6,675 nucleotides of DNA from Candidatus Altarchaeales archaeon (GTDB taxonomy: Archaea > Altiarchaeota > Altiarchaeia > IMC4 > QMZM01), in assembly GCA_003663175.1 (NCBI GenBank), contig QMZM01000057.1:1-6675 (forward strand), given 5' to 3'. The translations under genes and the position numbers were made by a program. The notes under the pieces were generated by a model. It worked only from the letters and a program-made list of their open reading frames with translations. It ran no database searches and was not told where the DNA came from. How positions within the stretch are numbered: position 1 is the first letter of the stretch; every line of letters begins with the position of its first letter. Positions 1 to 6,407 of this stretch are shown here, in pieces.

Positions 1-644
1 AATAGATTTCCCTTATGCATTATTATGTCTCCCTTTTTTATTTCAGATTCCTTTATAGAGATGGAGAGTCTATAGACATTCCTCCCGTCCTTTTTTCCAA
101 TTAGTTTTTCAGATTCTCTCGTTATAAACCCCCTCTTCTCAAATCTCTTCCTTATCTTCCTTGCATACTGGGATGATTTTATATAGATGTCAAAACCATT
201 TTGCAATTTCTCAATTTTTGATATAAATTCCCCATCGATCTCATCTAATGGATTATAGTTGGTTCTGAATTGAAGAATTGCCTCATAGTATTGTTGCCTT
301 GAGCATATTGGACATGCAGTTCTATTTATCTTAATCTCATCACAAATCTCAGTTACAAAGCCCTTTCCTTCGAATTTTCCTTCAACCCTCAAATTGAGGT
401 GAATTCTATCACCGAGTAATCGCTTTCTAATACTCAAATTCTCTACCCCAATTCTATCTGGACACACCAAATTTTCTCTAATAATCTTATCAATTTCAAC
501 CCAGGGATTCCACCTACCACCGTAGTAAAATCTACCACACTTACAAATCTTCAATTCGATTTTTTTCATAAATATTGGCTTCTCCTTAAGCAGACAATCT
601 ATGCAGATTCCGTCGCTTTCTTTACCGCATCTGGGGCAGAACAT
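1..644 (-). CDS. nmd3: Nmd3 family large-subunit maturation factor, C-terminus beyond left edge
   Basis: My own reading of the minus strand from the ATG at 644 stays open to the window edge (214 codons); archaeal Nmd3 proteins are usually longer, so the C-terminal part is missing. The N-terminus has the treble-zinc-finger layout of the family: C3-x2-C6 with C14-x2-C17, then C34-x-C36-G followed by an aromatic/W stretch (W45, W48), a CP pair at C61, and C111-P-x-C114-S followed by YYEAILQFR (residues 119-127). The last element is typical of Nmd3. In eukaryotes Nmd3 is the 60S export adaptor; in archaea, which have no nucleus, a role in late 50S assembly is inferred. The start is fixed because the first zinc cysteine is residue 3. 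No Shine-Dalgarno is visible, so the mRNA may be leaderless or weakly led. The gene is divergent from rpl39e. I am confident of the family and less sure of the archaeal role. Confidence 0.88.
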   Translation of the reverse strand, partial: MFCPRCGKESDGICIDCLLKEKPIFMKKIELKICKCGRFYYGGRWNPWVEIDKIIRENLVCPDRIGVENLSIRKRLLGDRIHLNLRVEGKFEGKGFVTEICDEIKINRTACPICSRQQYYEAILQFRTNYNPLDEIDGEFISKIEKLQNGFDIYIKSSQYARKIRKRFEKRGFITRESEKLIGKKDGRNVYRLSISIKESEIKKGDIIMHKGNL

Positions 645-650
645 TTTATT

Positions 651-660
651 GAATATATTA
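651..660 (+). promoter_or_regulatory. Possible TATA box for rpl39e
   Basis: The segment GAATATATTA is the best TATA-like match in the nmd3/rpl39e spacer. Its centre lies about 47 bp before the rpl39e ATG, which would give a leader of about 20 nt if transcription begins about 26 bp downstream. It is only 7-16 bp upstream of the nmd3 start on the other strand, too close to serve that gene. The call is weak because the whole spacer is AT-rich. Confidence 0.3.
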
Positions 661-672
661 ATCTGTAATCAA

Positions 673-701
673 TATCAATTTAATTGAAATTATCAATTTA
701 A
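673..701. repeat. Two direct copies of TATCAATTTAA between nmd3 and rpl39e
   Basis: An identical 11-mer occurs at 673-683 and 691-701, 18 bp apart start to start; the second copy ends one base before the ATG of rpl39e. The first copy overlaps a near-perfect inverted repeat, CAATT-T-AATTG, at 676-686. The spacer is only 58 bp and must hold both promoters, so these may be operator or promoter elements. In DNA this AT-rich a chance repeat is also possible. Confidence 0.4.
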
Positions 702-702
702 G

Positions 703-858
703 ATGGCAAGAATTAAAACAAAGGAGAAGAAGGAAATTCTCGTAAGGGAGAACAGGGCAAGTAAGAGGGCGCCATTATGGGTATTTGCGAAGACAAATAG
801 AAAGGTTAGGGGAAGTCCAAAGTCAAATAGACACTGGAGAAGAAGAAATATCTTTTAA
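703..858 (+). CDS. rpl39e: Large ribosomal subunit protein eL39 (L39e)
   Basis: This 51-codon gene encodes a very basic protein with the L39e signature: APLWVFAKTNRKVR (residues 24-37), then a P-K-x-x-R-HWRR stretch near residues 39-47. Length and charge fit the family, whose members are about 50 residues. eL39 lines the peptide exit tunnel of archaeal and eukaryotic large subunits. The start is the ATG directly after TTTAAG; no Shine-Dalgarno is obvious. In many archaea this gene sits in a cluster with L31e and the anti-association factor aIF6. Here it stands alone, divergent from nmd3 and convergent with trxB, with its TAA stop overlapping the trxB stop on the opposite strand by four bases. 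The C-terminal tail (RRRNIF) replaces the more usual basic ending, and an S-N pair stands where R-R often precedes HWRR. Confidence 0.93.
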   Translation: MARIKTKEKKEILVRENRASKRAPLWVFAKTNRKVRGSPKSNRHWRRRNIF

Positions 859-1775
859 TTTCTCCAGTACGGATTCTTAACAAATTTGTATGCAGAAATT
901 GCAGCAATGGAACCCTCGCCAATTGCAGTCGTAATCTGCATTAAACCACCGGTGCAATCTCCGGCAGCAAATACTCCGGGAATATTTGTTTTTTGCTCCC
1001 TATCAACAACAATGAATCCACTATCATCAACCAAAACGCCAGAGGATTTTGCAATATATGTTGCTGGAATATTCCCTATCGCTATAAAGACCCCATCCAG
1101 TGTAAGGAATTTCTCCTCTCCCTTCTCAAGGTCCTTCAGTCTCACACCATTAACAAACTCCTTGCCTATAATCTCTACAACAACATTGTTGAATAATGGT
1201 TTAATATTATCCTTAGATAACAACTCTTTGACCTTCGAATCCTCTGCACGAAAGTCACCTCTTCGATGGATGACATAGACCATCTTTGCAATGTCGCTGA
1301 GATATAAAGCCTCGGAAACCGCGGAGTTTCCACCTCCAACAACACCAACCACTCTGTTCTTAAAGAAGGGCGCATCACATGTCGCACAATAACTTACACC
1401 CTTTCCAATAAATTCCCTTTCACCCTTTACATTCAATTTTCTATTCTCAGACCCGGTTGCCAATATCACGGATTTTGTCTCGTATTCATTTCCATTCGTT
1501 ATTATCTTCTTAATATCATTTAACTCCATGCCAACAACTTCTTCATATCTTATATCAACATCGAACTTTTCTAATTGTTTTTTTATTCTCTCTGCCAGTT
1601 CCATTCCAGAGATCCTCTCAAACCCGGGATAATTCTCTATCTCATTTGCAAACAACATTCTACCTCCAAGGGAGGTCCTCTCCAAGAGAATTATCCTCAG
1701 GTTTCTTCTACAGCAATAAATTGCAGATGTCATACCTGCGGGTCCGCCACCAATTATGACAACATCATAAAGCAT
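855..1775 (-). CDS. trxB: Thioredoxin reductase (FAD/NAD(P)H, low-molecular-weight type)
   Basis: The product, 306 residues, is a cytosolic flavoenzyme that passes electrons from NAD(P)H through FAD and a redox disulfide to thioredoxin or a glutaredoxin-like partner. The FAD-binding GGGPAG is at 9-14, the active-site C-A-T-C at 130-133, the second Rossmann glycines GVVGGGNSA at 144-152, and the C-terminal FAD motif GVFAAGDC at 267-274. HRR at 170-172 followed by R176-A matches the NADPH 2'-phosphate site of the E. coli enzyme, so NADPH use is predicted. Length is standard for the family and the start gives the normal MLYDVVIIGGG opening. The gene lies 84 bp downstream of acs on the same strand, but a U-rich tract between them suggests separate transcription. 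Its stop overlaps that of rpl39e. No thioredoxin gene is in view. Confidence 0.95.
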   Translation of the reverse strand: MLYDVVIIGGGPAGMTSAIYCCRRNLRIILLERTSLGGRMLFANEIENYPGFERISGMELAERIKKQLEKFDVDIRYEEVVGMELNDIKKIITNGNEYETKSVILATGSENRKLNVKGEREFIGKGVSYCATCDAPFFKNRVVGVVGGGNSAVSEALYLSDIAKMVYVIHRRGDFRAEDSKVKELLSKDNIKPLFNNVVVEIIGKEFVNGVRLKDLEKGEEKFLTLDGVFIAIGNIPATYIAKSSGVLVDDSGFIVVDREQKTNIPGVFAAGDCTGGLMQITTAIGEGSIAAISAYKFVKNPYWRN

Positions 1776-1779
1776 TCTA

Positions 1780-1818
1780 ATGGATAAATAATGGATAAAG
1801 AATAATAAAATGGATAAA
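1780..1818 (-). repeat. Three copies of TTTATCCAT upstream of trxB
   Basis: On the minus strand the 9-mer TTTATCCAT occurs three times, at 1810-1818, 1791-1799 and 1780-1788, with start-to-start steps of 19 and 11 bp. The copy nearest the gene ends four bases before the trxB ATG. On the plus strand the units read ATGGATAAA. They could be regulator sites or part of the trxB promoter, or slippage-type duplications in simple-sequence DNA. No protein-coding sense is apparent. Confidence 0.45.
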
Positions 1819-1829
1819 GAATTGAAGAA

Positions 1830-1859
1830 TAAAAAATGAAGAAATAAAAAATAAAAAAT
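1830..1859 (-). terminator. U-rich transcription terminator after acs
   Basis: Directly after the acs stop the minus strand carries three runs of six T (complements of A runs at 1853-1858, 1846-1851 and 1831-1836), separated by one to a few bases, with no stem-loop. Archaeal RNA polymerase terminates at such oligo-T stretches in the non-template strand without needing a hairpin. The tract would separate acs transcripts from trxB. Confidence 0.6.
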
Positions 1860-3824
1860 TTATTTCAGAGATTTTCTTATTGCCTCAACCGCCTCCGCAT
1901 TCGCCAATGTCGATATATCTCCGATATCCTCCTCACCTCTCGCCAATGCCTTCACGACCCTTCTCATTATCTTTCCACTTCTCGTCTTTGGTAAATCTGG
2001 AACAAAAACTATTCGCGATGGTGTCGCTATCGGTCCTATTTCTTTTCTTACATGTTTAATCAACTCGTCCTTCATCTCCGGAGATGCCTCATATCCAGAT
2101 TTTAGGATAACAAACGCCTCTATTGCTTCTCCCTTCACCGGGTCTGGAATTCCAACAACGGCGGCCTCGGCAACTGCCTCATGCGCAACTAATGCGGACT
2201 CTAATTCTGCGGTCCCTATCCTATGACCCGCCACATTTAATACATCATCAGACCTTCCCTGGATCCAGAAGTATCCATCCTCATCCATTCTTGCAACATC
2301 TCCGGCCAAGTAAACACCATCAAATTTACTCCAATATGTTTTTATATATCTGTCAGGATCCTTGTAGAGTGTCCTTAACATTGATGGCCATGGTGTTTTT
2401 ATTACCAGATAACCGCCCTTGCCAATCACCCTCTTTCCATCCTCGTTTAGAACATCTGCATCAATTCCCGGAAATGGCTTTGTTGCCGACCCCGGTTTTA
2501 GTGGAGTTATTGGCAGTGGAGTTATCATAAATGCGCCAGTTTCTGTTTGCCACCATGTATCCATTATTGGACATCTCTCGTGTCCTATATTTTTATAATA
2601 CCAAATCCACGCCTCTGGATTTATTGGTTCACCAACAGTTCCCAGCAACCTCAAAGTCTTTAAACTGTGTCTCTTTGGCCACTCTTCGCCATATTTCATG
2701 AACATCCTTATCGTTGTTGGAGCGGTATAGAATATGGTGACTCCGTACTTATCAACCATCTCCCATAATCTATCTGGCTTTGGATAATCTGGCGCTCCCT
2801 CATACATCATTATTGTTGCCCCCAGGATTAATGGAGCGTAGACTATATAACTATGACCGGTAACCCAACCTATATCCGCTGCACACCACCATATGTCATC
2901 ATCCTTCAAATCAAACACATATTTCAGGGTTGTGGCTGTACCAACTGCATAACCACCATGAACATGCACGACACCCTTCGGTTTACCAGTGGTTCCAGAT
3001 GTGTATAGTATATACAATAAATCCTCGGAATCCATGACTTCACACTCACATTCATCGGATTGCCCCTCTATTAGATCATGGTACCATATATCCCTATTCG
3101 AGCGCATTTCAATGTCATTTCCAGCTCTCTTAACAACAACTACATGCCTTATTGTTGGTGCATCCTTCAGTGCTTCATCAGCATTTGCCTTTAAATTGAT
3201 GATATGTCCCCTTCTATAGAATCCATCCGCGGTAACTAAAACATCCGCCTCGGCATCATTAATTCTGTCTCTCAGAGCCTTTGCCGAAAAGCCAGAGAAT
3301 ACTACCGAATGGATCGCTCCAATCTTTGCACATGCGAGCATGGCTATGGGCAACTCGAGAATCATTGGCAAATAAATTGAAACCCTGTCTCCCTTCTTAA
3401 TACCCAAACTCTTTAGGGCATTTGCAAATTTATTAACCTCTTTATATAAATCGTAGTATGTTATCTTCTTAGATTCTCCAGGCTCGCCCTCCCATATATA
3501 AGCAACTTTATTTTTTCTCCATGTTTTTATATGTCTATCAACGGCGTTATATGCAATGTTCGTTTTTCCATTGATGAACCACTTGAAGAATGGCTTTTTG
3601 CTTTTATCTATGATCCTATCCCATGGCTCAAACCAGTCTATTATATCGGAATTCTCACTCCACCACCATTCATAATCGCTTGCCTTTTCCAACAATTCAC
3701 TATAACTTTCAATATCGTGTTCATCCATAAATTTCTTGATATTGCTGTCCTTCACGATATCCTCAGAGGGTTTAAAAATTCTCTTCTCCTTTAATAGTGC
3801 TTCTATTTCCTTCGGGGTTTCCAT
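1860..3824 (-). CDS. acs: AMP-forming acetyl-CoA synthetase
   Basis: The product (654 residues from the ATG at 3824) activates acetate to acetyl-CoA with ATP, via acetyl-AMP, releasing AMP and pyrophosphate. From that Met, the phosphate-binding YTSGTTGKPKG is at 274-284, VGEP at 397-400, WWQTETG at 424-430, the hinge GRSDDVLNVAGHR at 523-535 and PKTRSGK ending in the catalytic lysine at 618. The acetate-pocket residues known from Salmonella Acs (Val, Thr, Val, Trp) are matched by V321, T322, V397 and W425, favouring acetate over larger acids. Length is normal. An in-frame GTG nine bases upstream (3833) is less likely as the start, because it lies inside the AGGTG that suits this ATG. PKTRSGK is also the motif that protein acetyltransferases target in Acs enzymes. 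The gene is divergent from the CBS-DUF294 gene. AMP-forming Acs usually serves acetate assimilation. Confidence 0.96.
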   Translation of the reverse strand: METPKEIEALLKEKRIFKPSEDIVKDSNIKKFMDEHDIESYSELLEKASDYEWWWSENSDIIDWFEPWDRIIDKSKKPFFKWFINGKTNIAYNAVDRHIKTWRKNKVAYIWEGEPGESKKITYYDLYKEVNKFANALKSLGIKKGDRVSIYLPMILELPIAMLACAKIGAIHSVVFSGFSAKALRDRINDAEADVLVTADGFYRRGHIINLKANADEALKDAPTIRHVVVVKRAGNDIEMRSNRDIWYHDLIEGQSDECECEVMDSEDLLYILYTSGTTGKPKGVVHVHGGYAVGTATTLKYVFDLKDDDIWWCAADIGWVTGHSYIVYAPLILGATIMMYEGAPDYPKPDRLWEMVDKYGVTIFYTAPTTIRMFMKYGEEWPKRHSLKTLRLLGTVGEPINPEAWIWYYKNIGHERCPIMDTWWQTETGAFMITPLPITPLKPGSATKPFPGIDADVLNEDGKRVIGKGGYLVIKTPWPSMLRTLYKDPDRYIKTYWSKFDGVYLAGDVARMDEDGYFWIQGRSDDVLNVAGHRIGTAELESALVAHEAVAEAAVVGIPDPVKGEAIEAFVILKSGYEASPEMKDELIKHVRKEIGPIATPSRIVFVPDLPKTRSGKIMRRVVKALARGEEDIGDISTLANAEAVEAIRKSLK

Positions 3825-3830
3825 TTTTAA

Positions 3831-3835
3831 CACCT
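3831..3835 (-). promoter_or_regulatory. Ribosome binding site AGGTG deciding the acs start
   Basis: On the minus strand AGGTG lies six bases before the ATG at 3824 and is complementary to the CACCU found near the 3' end of archaeal 16S rRNA. It contains the GTG that gives the longer open frame (start 3833), so that GTG is better read as part of the ribosome binding site. It is the clearest Shine-Dalgarno in the window. Confidence 0.65.
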
Positions 3836-3863
3836 ATAAAATTCTGAACCAAACAAAAATTTA

Positions 3864-3874
3864 ATTATAAATTA
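3864..3874 (-). promoter_or_regulatory. TATA-like box for acs
   Basis: The minus strand reads TAATTTATAAT here, centred about 45 bp upstream of the acs ATG. Transcription starting about 26 bp downstream would leave a leader of about 18-20 nt that includes the AGGTG ribosome binding site. The same 11-mer recurs 17 bp away (3881-3891), so the two copies may serve the two directions of this divergent spacer. Confidence 0.5.
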
Positions 3875-3880
3875 TTAATC

Positions 3881-3891
3881 ATTATAAATTA
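3881..3891 (+). promoter_or_regulatory. TATA-like box for the CBS-DUF294 gene
   Basis: ATTATAAATTA on the plus strand is centred about 31 bp before the ATG at 3917, which places the expected transcript start within a few bases of the start codon. That fits the absence of a Shine-Dalgarno before this gene and suggests a leaderless or almost leaderless mRNA. It is an exact copy of the 11-mer at 3864-3874. Confidence 0.5.
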
Positions 3892-3916
3892 AAAATCAAC
3901 AATAATTTTAAATATA

Positions 3917-5326
3917 ATGAATCCCAACAACTATAATATGATGGATTTAAGGGTTACTGATGTTGTTTTGAAGAGGATCTCTGATATACCGGAGGGAAAG
4001 AGCATAAGGGATGCCGCAAAAACCATGGAAAAAAATGGAAGTACCTATGTTCTAGTGAAAAATTCTGACGGAGAGATAGTTGGCATAGTCACAGAAGGTG
4101 ATTTGAAAAGAGCAATATCTAATGATATCAGTGTTCGGGAGAGTGTGAAATCGATAATGAGTAAACCAATAATAAAGATAGATTCAGATAGCATGTTATG
4201 GGAAGCAATTATTGAATTTTTTAGAAATAAAATACAGCACCTGCCAGTTGAGACGAACGGTAAGATAGTTGGGGTTCTATCCATAAGAGATATTGTATTT
4301 TTTAATTCGCCAATCCCGTTATATTTTCTAAAGGAAGTTTCCAGGGCAAATAATATTGATGATGTGAAGGAATTATATAATAGATTTCAGAATTATATGC
4401 TTCAGATATTGCCGAGAGAACTGGAGAAAGAAAATATAGATTTGAGATATATCGGGAACATAATATCTATGATAAATGATGAGATTATAAGGGTCATTAT
4501 AAGGCTTTCTATAAAAAAGAAAAAAATTGATGAGGAAGAATTTACATTTTTTGTTATGGGAAGCGAGGGTCGTAGGGAGCAATTTCTGAAAACGGACCAG
4601 GACAACGGCATAATATTCTCAGATGAAAAAAATAGAGAGAAATTTATATCATTGGGGAGAGAAATTCACGGATCTCTACTAAAAATTGGTTTTGCAGATT
4701 GCCCAGCGGGATACACTGCTGGCAACGAAGAATTTGTCAAAAGTCTAAAAGACTGGTTATCAACGGTGGAGCATTGGTCGTACAATCTCTCTGCAGAGGA
4801 TATACTAAATTTTTTTGTTTTCGGGGATATGCGATACATATATGGGAATAAGGAATTATTTTTGAGAATTAGAGAGAGATTATACTCATTATGTAAGAAT
4901 GAGAATATATTCAGGAAACTACTTCAAACATCCCTGGAATTTTCGATACCATCAAAACCAAAGAAAATTGATTTGAAGAATGAAGCGTTATTGCCGATAA
5001 TTGCGCCGATCAGAGTTTTAAGTATGAGGTTTGGTGTTTATGAAACAAATACCGTCGATAGAATAGAAAAACTTAAGGAGAAGAAGGTACTTAGCGATGA
5101 ACTGGCAACGGACCTTAAAGTGGCATACATCTTTCTAAAGAATCTCCATTTTCAGACTCAAGTAAGGAATATAAAGAATGAAAAAAATAAACATAAGATA
5201 AATTTCATAGATGTTAAAAATGATTTGCCAAAGATAAAGGCGAAATTCCTTGAGGACTCGCTAAGAACAATATCGGAATTTCACAACTTGATAGGTGGAA
5301 AGTTCATCTATTATTTTGTCATGTAA
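3917..5326 (+). CDS. CBS-pair protein with DUF294 putative nucleotidyltransferase domain
   Basis: The 469-residue product has no visible signal peptide or membrane segment. It begins with two CBS domains (about 14-75 and 78-135; note GEIVGIVTEGDL and GKIVGVLSIRDI), a module that often binds AMP, ATP or SAM. A DUF294-type nucleotidyltransferase domain follows: GSEGRREQ at 215-222 and TDQDN at 226-230, giving the GS...DxD pattern of the polymerase-beta-like fold, then C-P-A-G-Y-T-A-G-N (262-270) and DMRYIYG (304-310). The last ~120 residues fit the DUF294 C-terminal domain (DLKNEALLPIIAPIRVL, 352-368; HFQTQ, 411-415). Many bacterial relatives also carry an N-terminal cyclic-nucleotide-binding domain, absent here. 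The metal-binding aspartates (D227, D229) are intact, so it may be active, but its substrate is unknown. It is divergent from acs, suggesting a role in acetate control. The start could instead be Met8 or Met9. Confidence 0.85.
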   Translation: MNPNNYNMMDLRVTDVVLKRISDIPEGKSIRDAAKTMEKNGSTYVLVKNSDGEIVGIVTEGDLKRAISNDISVRESVKSIMSKPIIKIDSDSMLWEAIIEFFRNKIQHLPVETNGKIVGVLSIRDIVFFNSPIPLYFLKEVSRANNIDDVKELYNRFQNYMLQILPRELEKENIDLRYIGNIISMINDEIIRVIIRLSIKKKKIDEEEFTFFVMGSEGRREQFLKTDQDNGIIFSDEKNREKFISLGREIHGSLLKIGFADCPAGYTAGNEEFVKSLKDWLSTVEHWSYNLSAEDILNFFVFGDMRYIYGNKELFLRIRERLYSLCKNENIFRKLLQTSLEFSIPSKPKKIDLKNEALLPIIAPIRVLSMRFGVYETNTVDRIEKLKEKKVLSDELATDLKVAYIFLKNLHFQTQVRNIKNEKNKHKINFIDVKNDLPKIKAKFLEDSLRTISEFHNLIGGKFIYYFVM

Positions 5327-5366
5327 TTCCGTGGTATTGAAAGGTTACAGTAGCCCTCATAAGGTT

Positions 5367-6344
5367 TTATATCAAGTTACATTCTGTTTCATTTCTGTAA
5401 TGAGCAGCTGCAACCTCTGGAGGAATGACATTTATAACAACTCCCGAGCCAAATTCCAGACCCGCAAATCTCGATAATCTCGGGGCGATCTCCAAATGCA
5501 AATGAAGGTCATAATCATCGGGAGGATAATGCAGATAAAAATTGAATGGTGGATCATTTAAGCTTTTGTTCAATCTACCTAGAATTATTTTTAATGAATT
5601 TGCAAATGATTTTAATTCACGATTTGTCATTTCATCAATAAAATTTAAATGTCTCTTGGGCATTATCCATACCTCCAAATTGAATCTGGATGCGAATGGT
5701 GCAAATGCAATTGTGTATTTATCCTCATAGATTCTTCTCTCGCTTTTTGATTCGAGATTCAAGACATCGCAAAATATGCATCTTCCAGTTTTCGATTTAT
5801 ATTCATCGGCAGAATTGATCTCATCCATTATTATCTTTGGAATTATTGGTAGACCAATGATTTGTGTGTGGGAGTGCGCGATGGATGCGCCACCCATTTC
5901 ACCATGATTCTTGAATACGAAAACATATTTTATCTTTTTGTCCTTTTTTATCTCATTGATCCTCCTGGCATACATCAAGAATATTTTAACTATATGCTCA
6001 ACACTCAGGTCTGATAAATTCTTATTATGCTCGGGAGTCTCTGCTATAACCTCGTGTTTTCCATAAGCGGGGATTCTCCTCAGAATTTCATTCTCGCTTT
6101 TAATTTCGGAACCATCTAGAATTACTGCTGGGAATTTATTTGGAAAACATCTAACGATCCATCTACCGTTTTCTTCAATTCTGTCTATCTCTGGTGGTGT
6201 TAGATGTTCATTTCCGGGGCAGAAGTAACACATCTTCGGTTTTTCCTTCTTACTCACTCGTATAAAGTCCTGAGGTCTCTTTTTCCTCTCCTCCGCGATT
6301 ATAACCCACCTATCCAAGATGTAGTCCCTTCTCAGTTCATTCAT
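5367..6344 (-). CDS. galT: GalT-like hexose-1-phosphate nucleotidylyltransferase (HIT superfamily)
   Basis: The 325-residue product resembles galactose-1-phosphate uridylyltransferase, which exchanges UMP between UDP-glucose and galactose-1-phosphate through a uridylyl-histidine intermediate. It opens with the family's ELRRDYILDRWVIIA. Zinc ligands are predicted at C39-x2-C42, H97 and H157; the active site is H157-S-H159-T-Q161, with H159 the expected nucleophile. A second metal site is likely at C189-x2-C192 with H232 and H281 or H283. The C-terminus has the GxEFGSGVVIN...PPE pattern (about 296-310). The HSHTQ form, instead of the HPHGQ of E. coli GalT, is shared with the Arabidopsis relative shown to be an ADP-glucose phosphorylase, so the nucleotide and sugar cannot be fixed from sequence. 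No galK or galE is in view. It converges on the CBS-DUF294 gene with a 40-bp gap and is divergent from trmI. Confidence 0.85.
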   Translation of the reverse strand: MNELRRDYILDRWVIIAEERKKRPQDFIRVSKKEKPKMCYFCPGNEHLTPPEIDRIEENGRWIVRCFPNKFPAVILDGSEIKSENEILRRIPAYGKHEVIAETPEHNKNLSDLSVEHIVKIFLMYARRINEIKKDKKIKYVFVFKNHGEMGGASIAHSHTQIIGLPIIPKIIMDEINSADEYKSKTGRCIFCDVLNLESKSERRIYEDKYTIAFAPFASRFNLEVWIMPKRHLNFIDEMTNRELKSFANSLKIILGRLNKSLNDPPFNFYLHYPPDDYDLHLHLEIAPRLSRFAGLEFGSGVVINVIPPEVAAAHYRNETECNLI

Positions 6345-6368
6345 CTCATTATAAAAATTAAATTTTAG

Positions 6369-6379
6369 ATATTTATAAG
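6369..6379 (-). promoter_or_regulatory. TATA box for the galT-like gene
   Basis: The minus strand reads CTTATAAATAT, one of the best archaeal TATA-box matches in the window, centred about 30 bp before the galT ATG. The predicted transcript start falls within about five bases of the start codon, so the mRNA would be essentially leaderless, in agreement with the lack of a Shine-Dalgarno. Confidence 0.6.
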
Positions 6380-6407
6380 ACCCAACAAATTTTTTCTACT
6401 TTGTCGA

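Noticed and set aside
886..1278. 130-codon open frame on the plus strand
   Set aside because: It lies opposite trxB, whose motifs are complete; the frame is a shadow of that gene's codon bias and its translation shows no known domain.
1821..1860. Simple A-rich tract as a possible repeat array or insertion scar
   Set aside because: Units are irregular, no terminal inverted repeats or target duplication are visible, and an oligo-T terminator for acs explains it better.
2123..2530. 135-codon open frame on the plus strand rich in Pro, His and Leu
   Set aside because: It is antisense to the well-supported acs gene, and low-complexity Pro/His content is typical of a reverse-strand shadow.
3531..3794. 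87-codon open frame on the plus strand with hydrophobic segments
   Set aside because: It is opposite the conserved N-terminal part of acs and has no start signal or recognisable family.
5295..5477. Small plus-strand open frame bridging the end of the CBS-DUF294 gene and galT
   Set aside because: It overlaps both real genes out of frame, has no ribosome binding site and no family resemblance.
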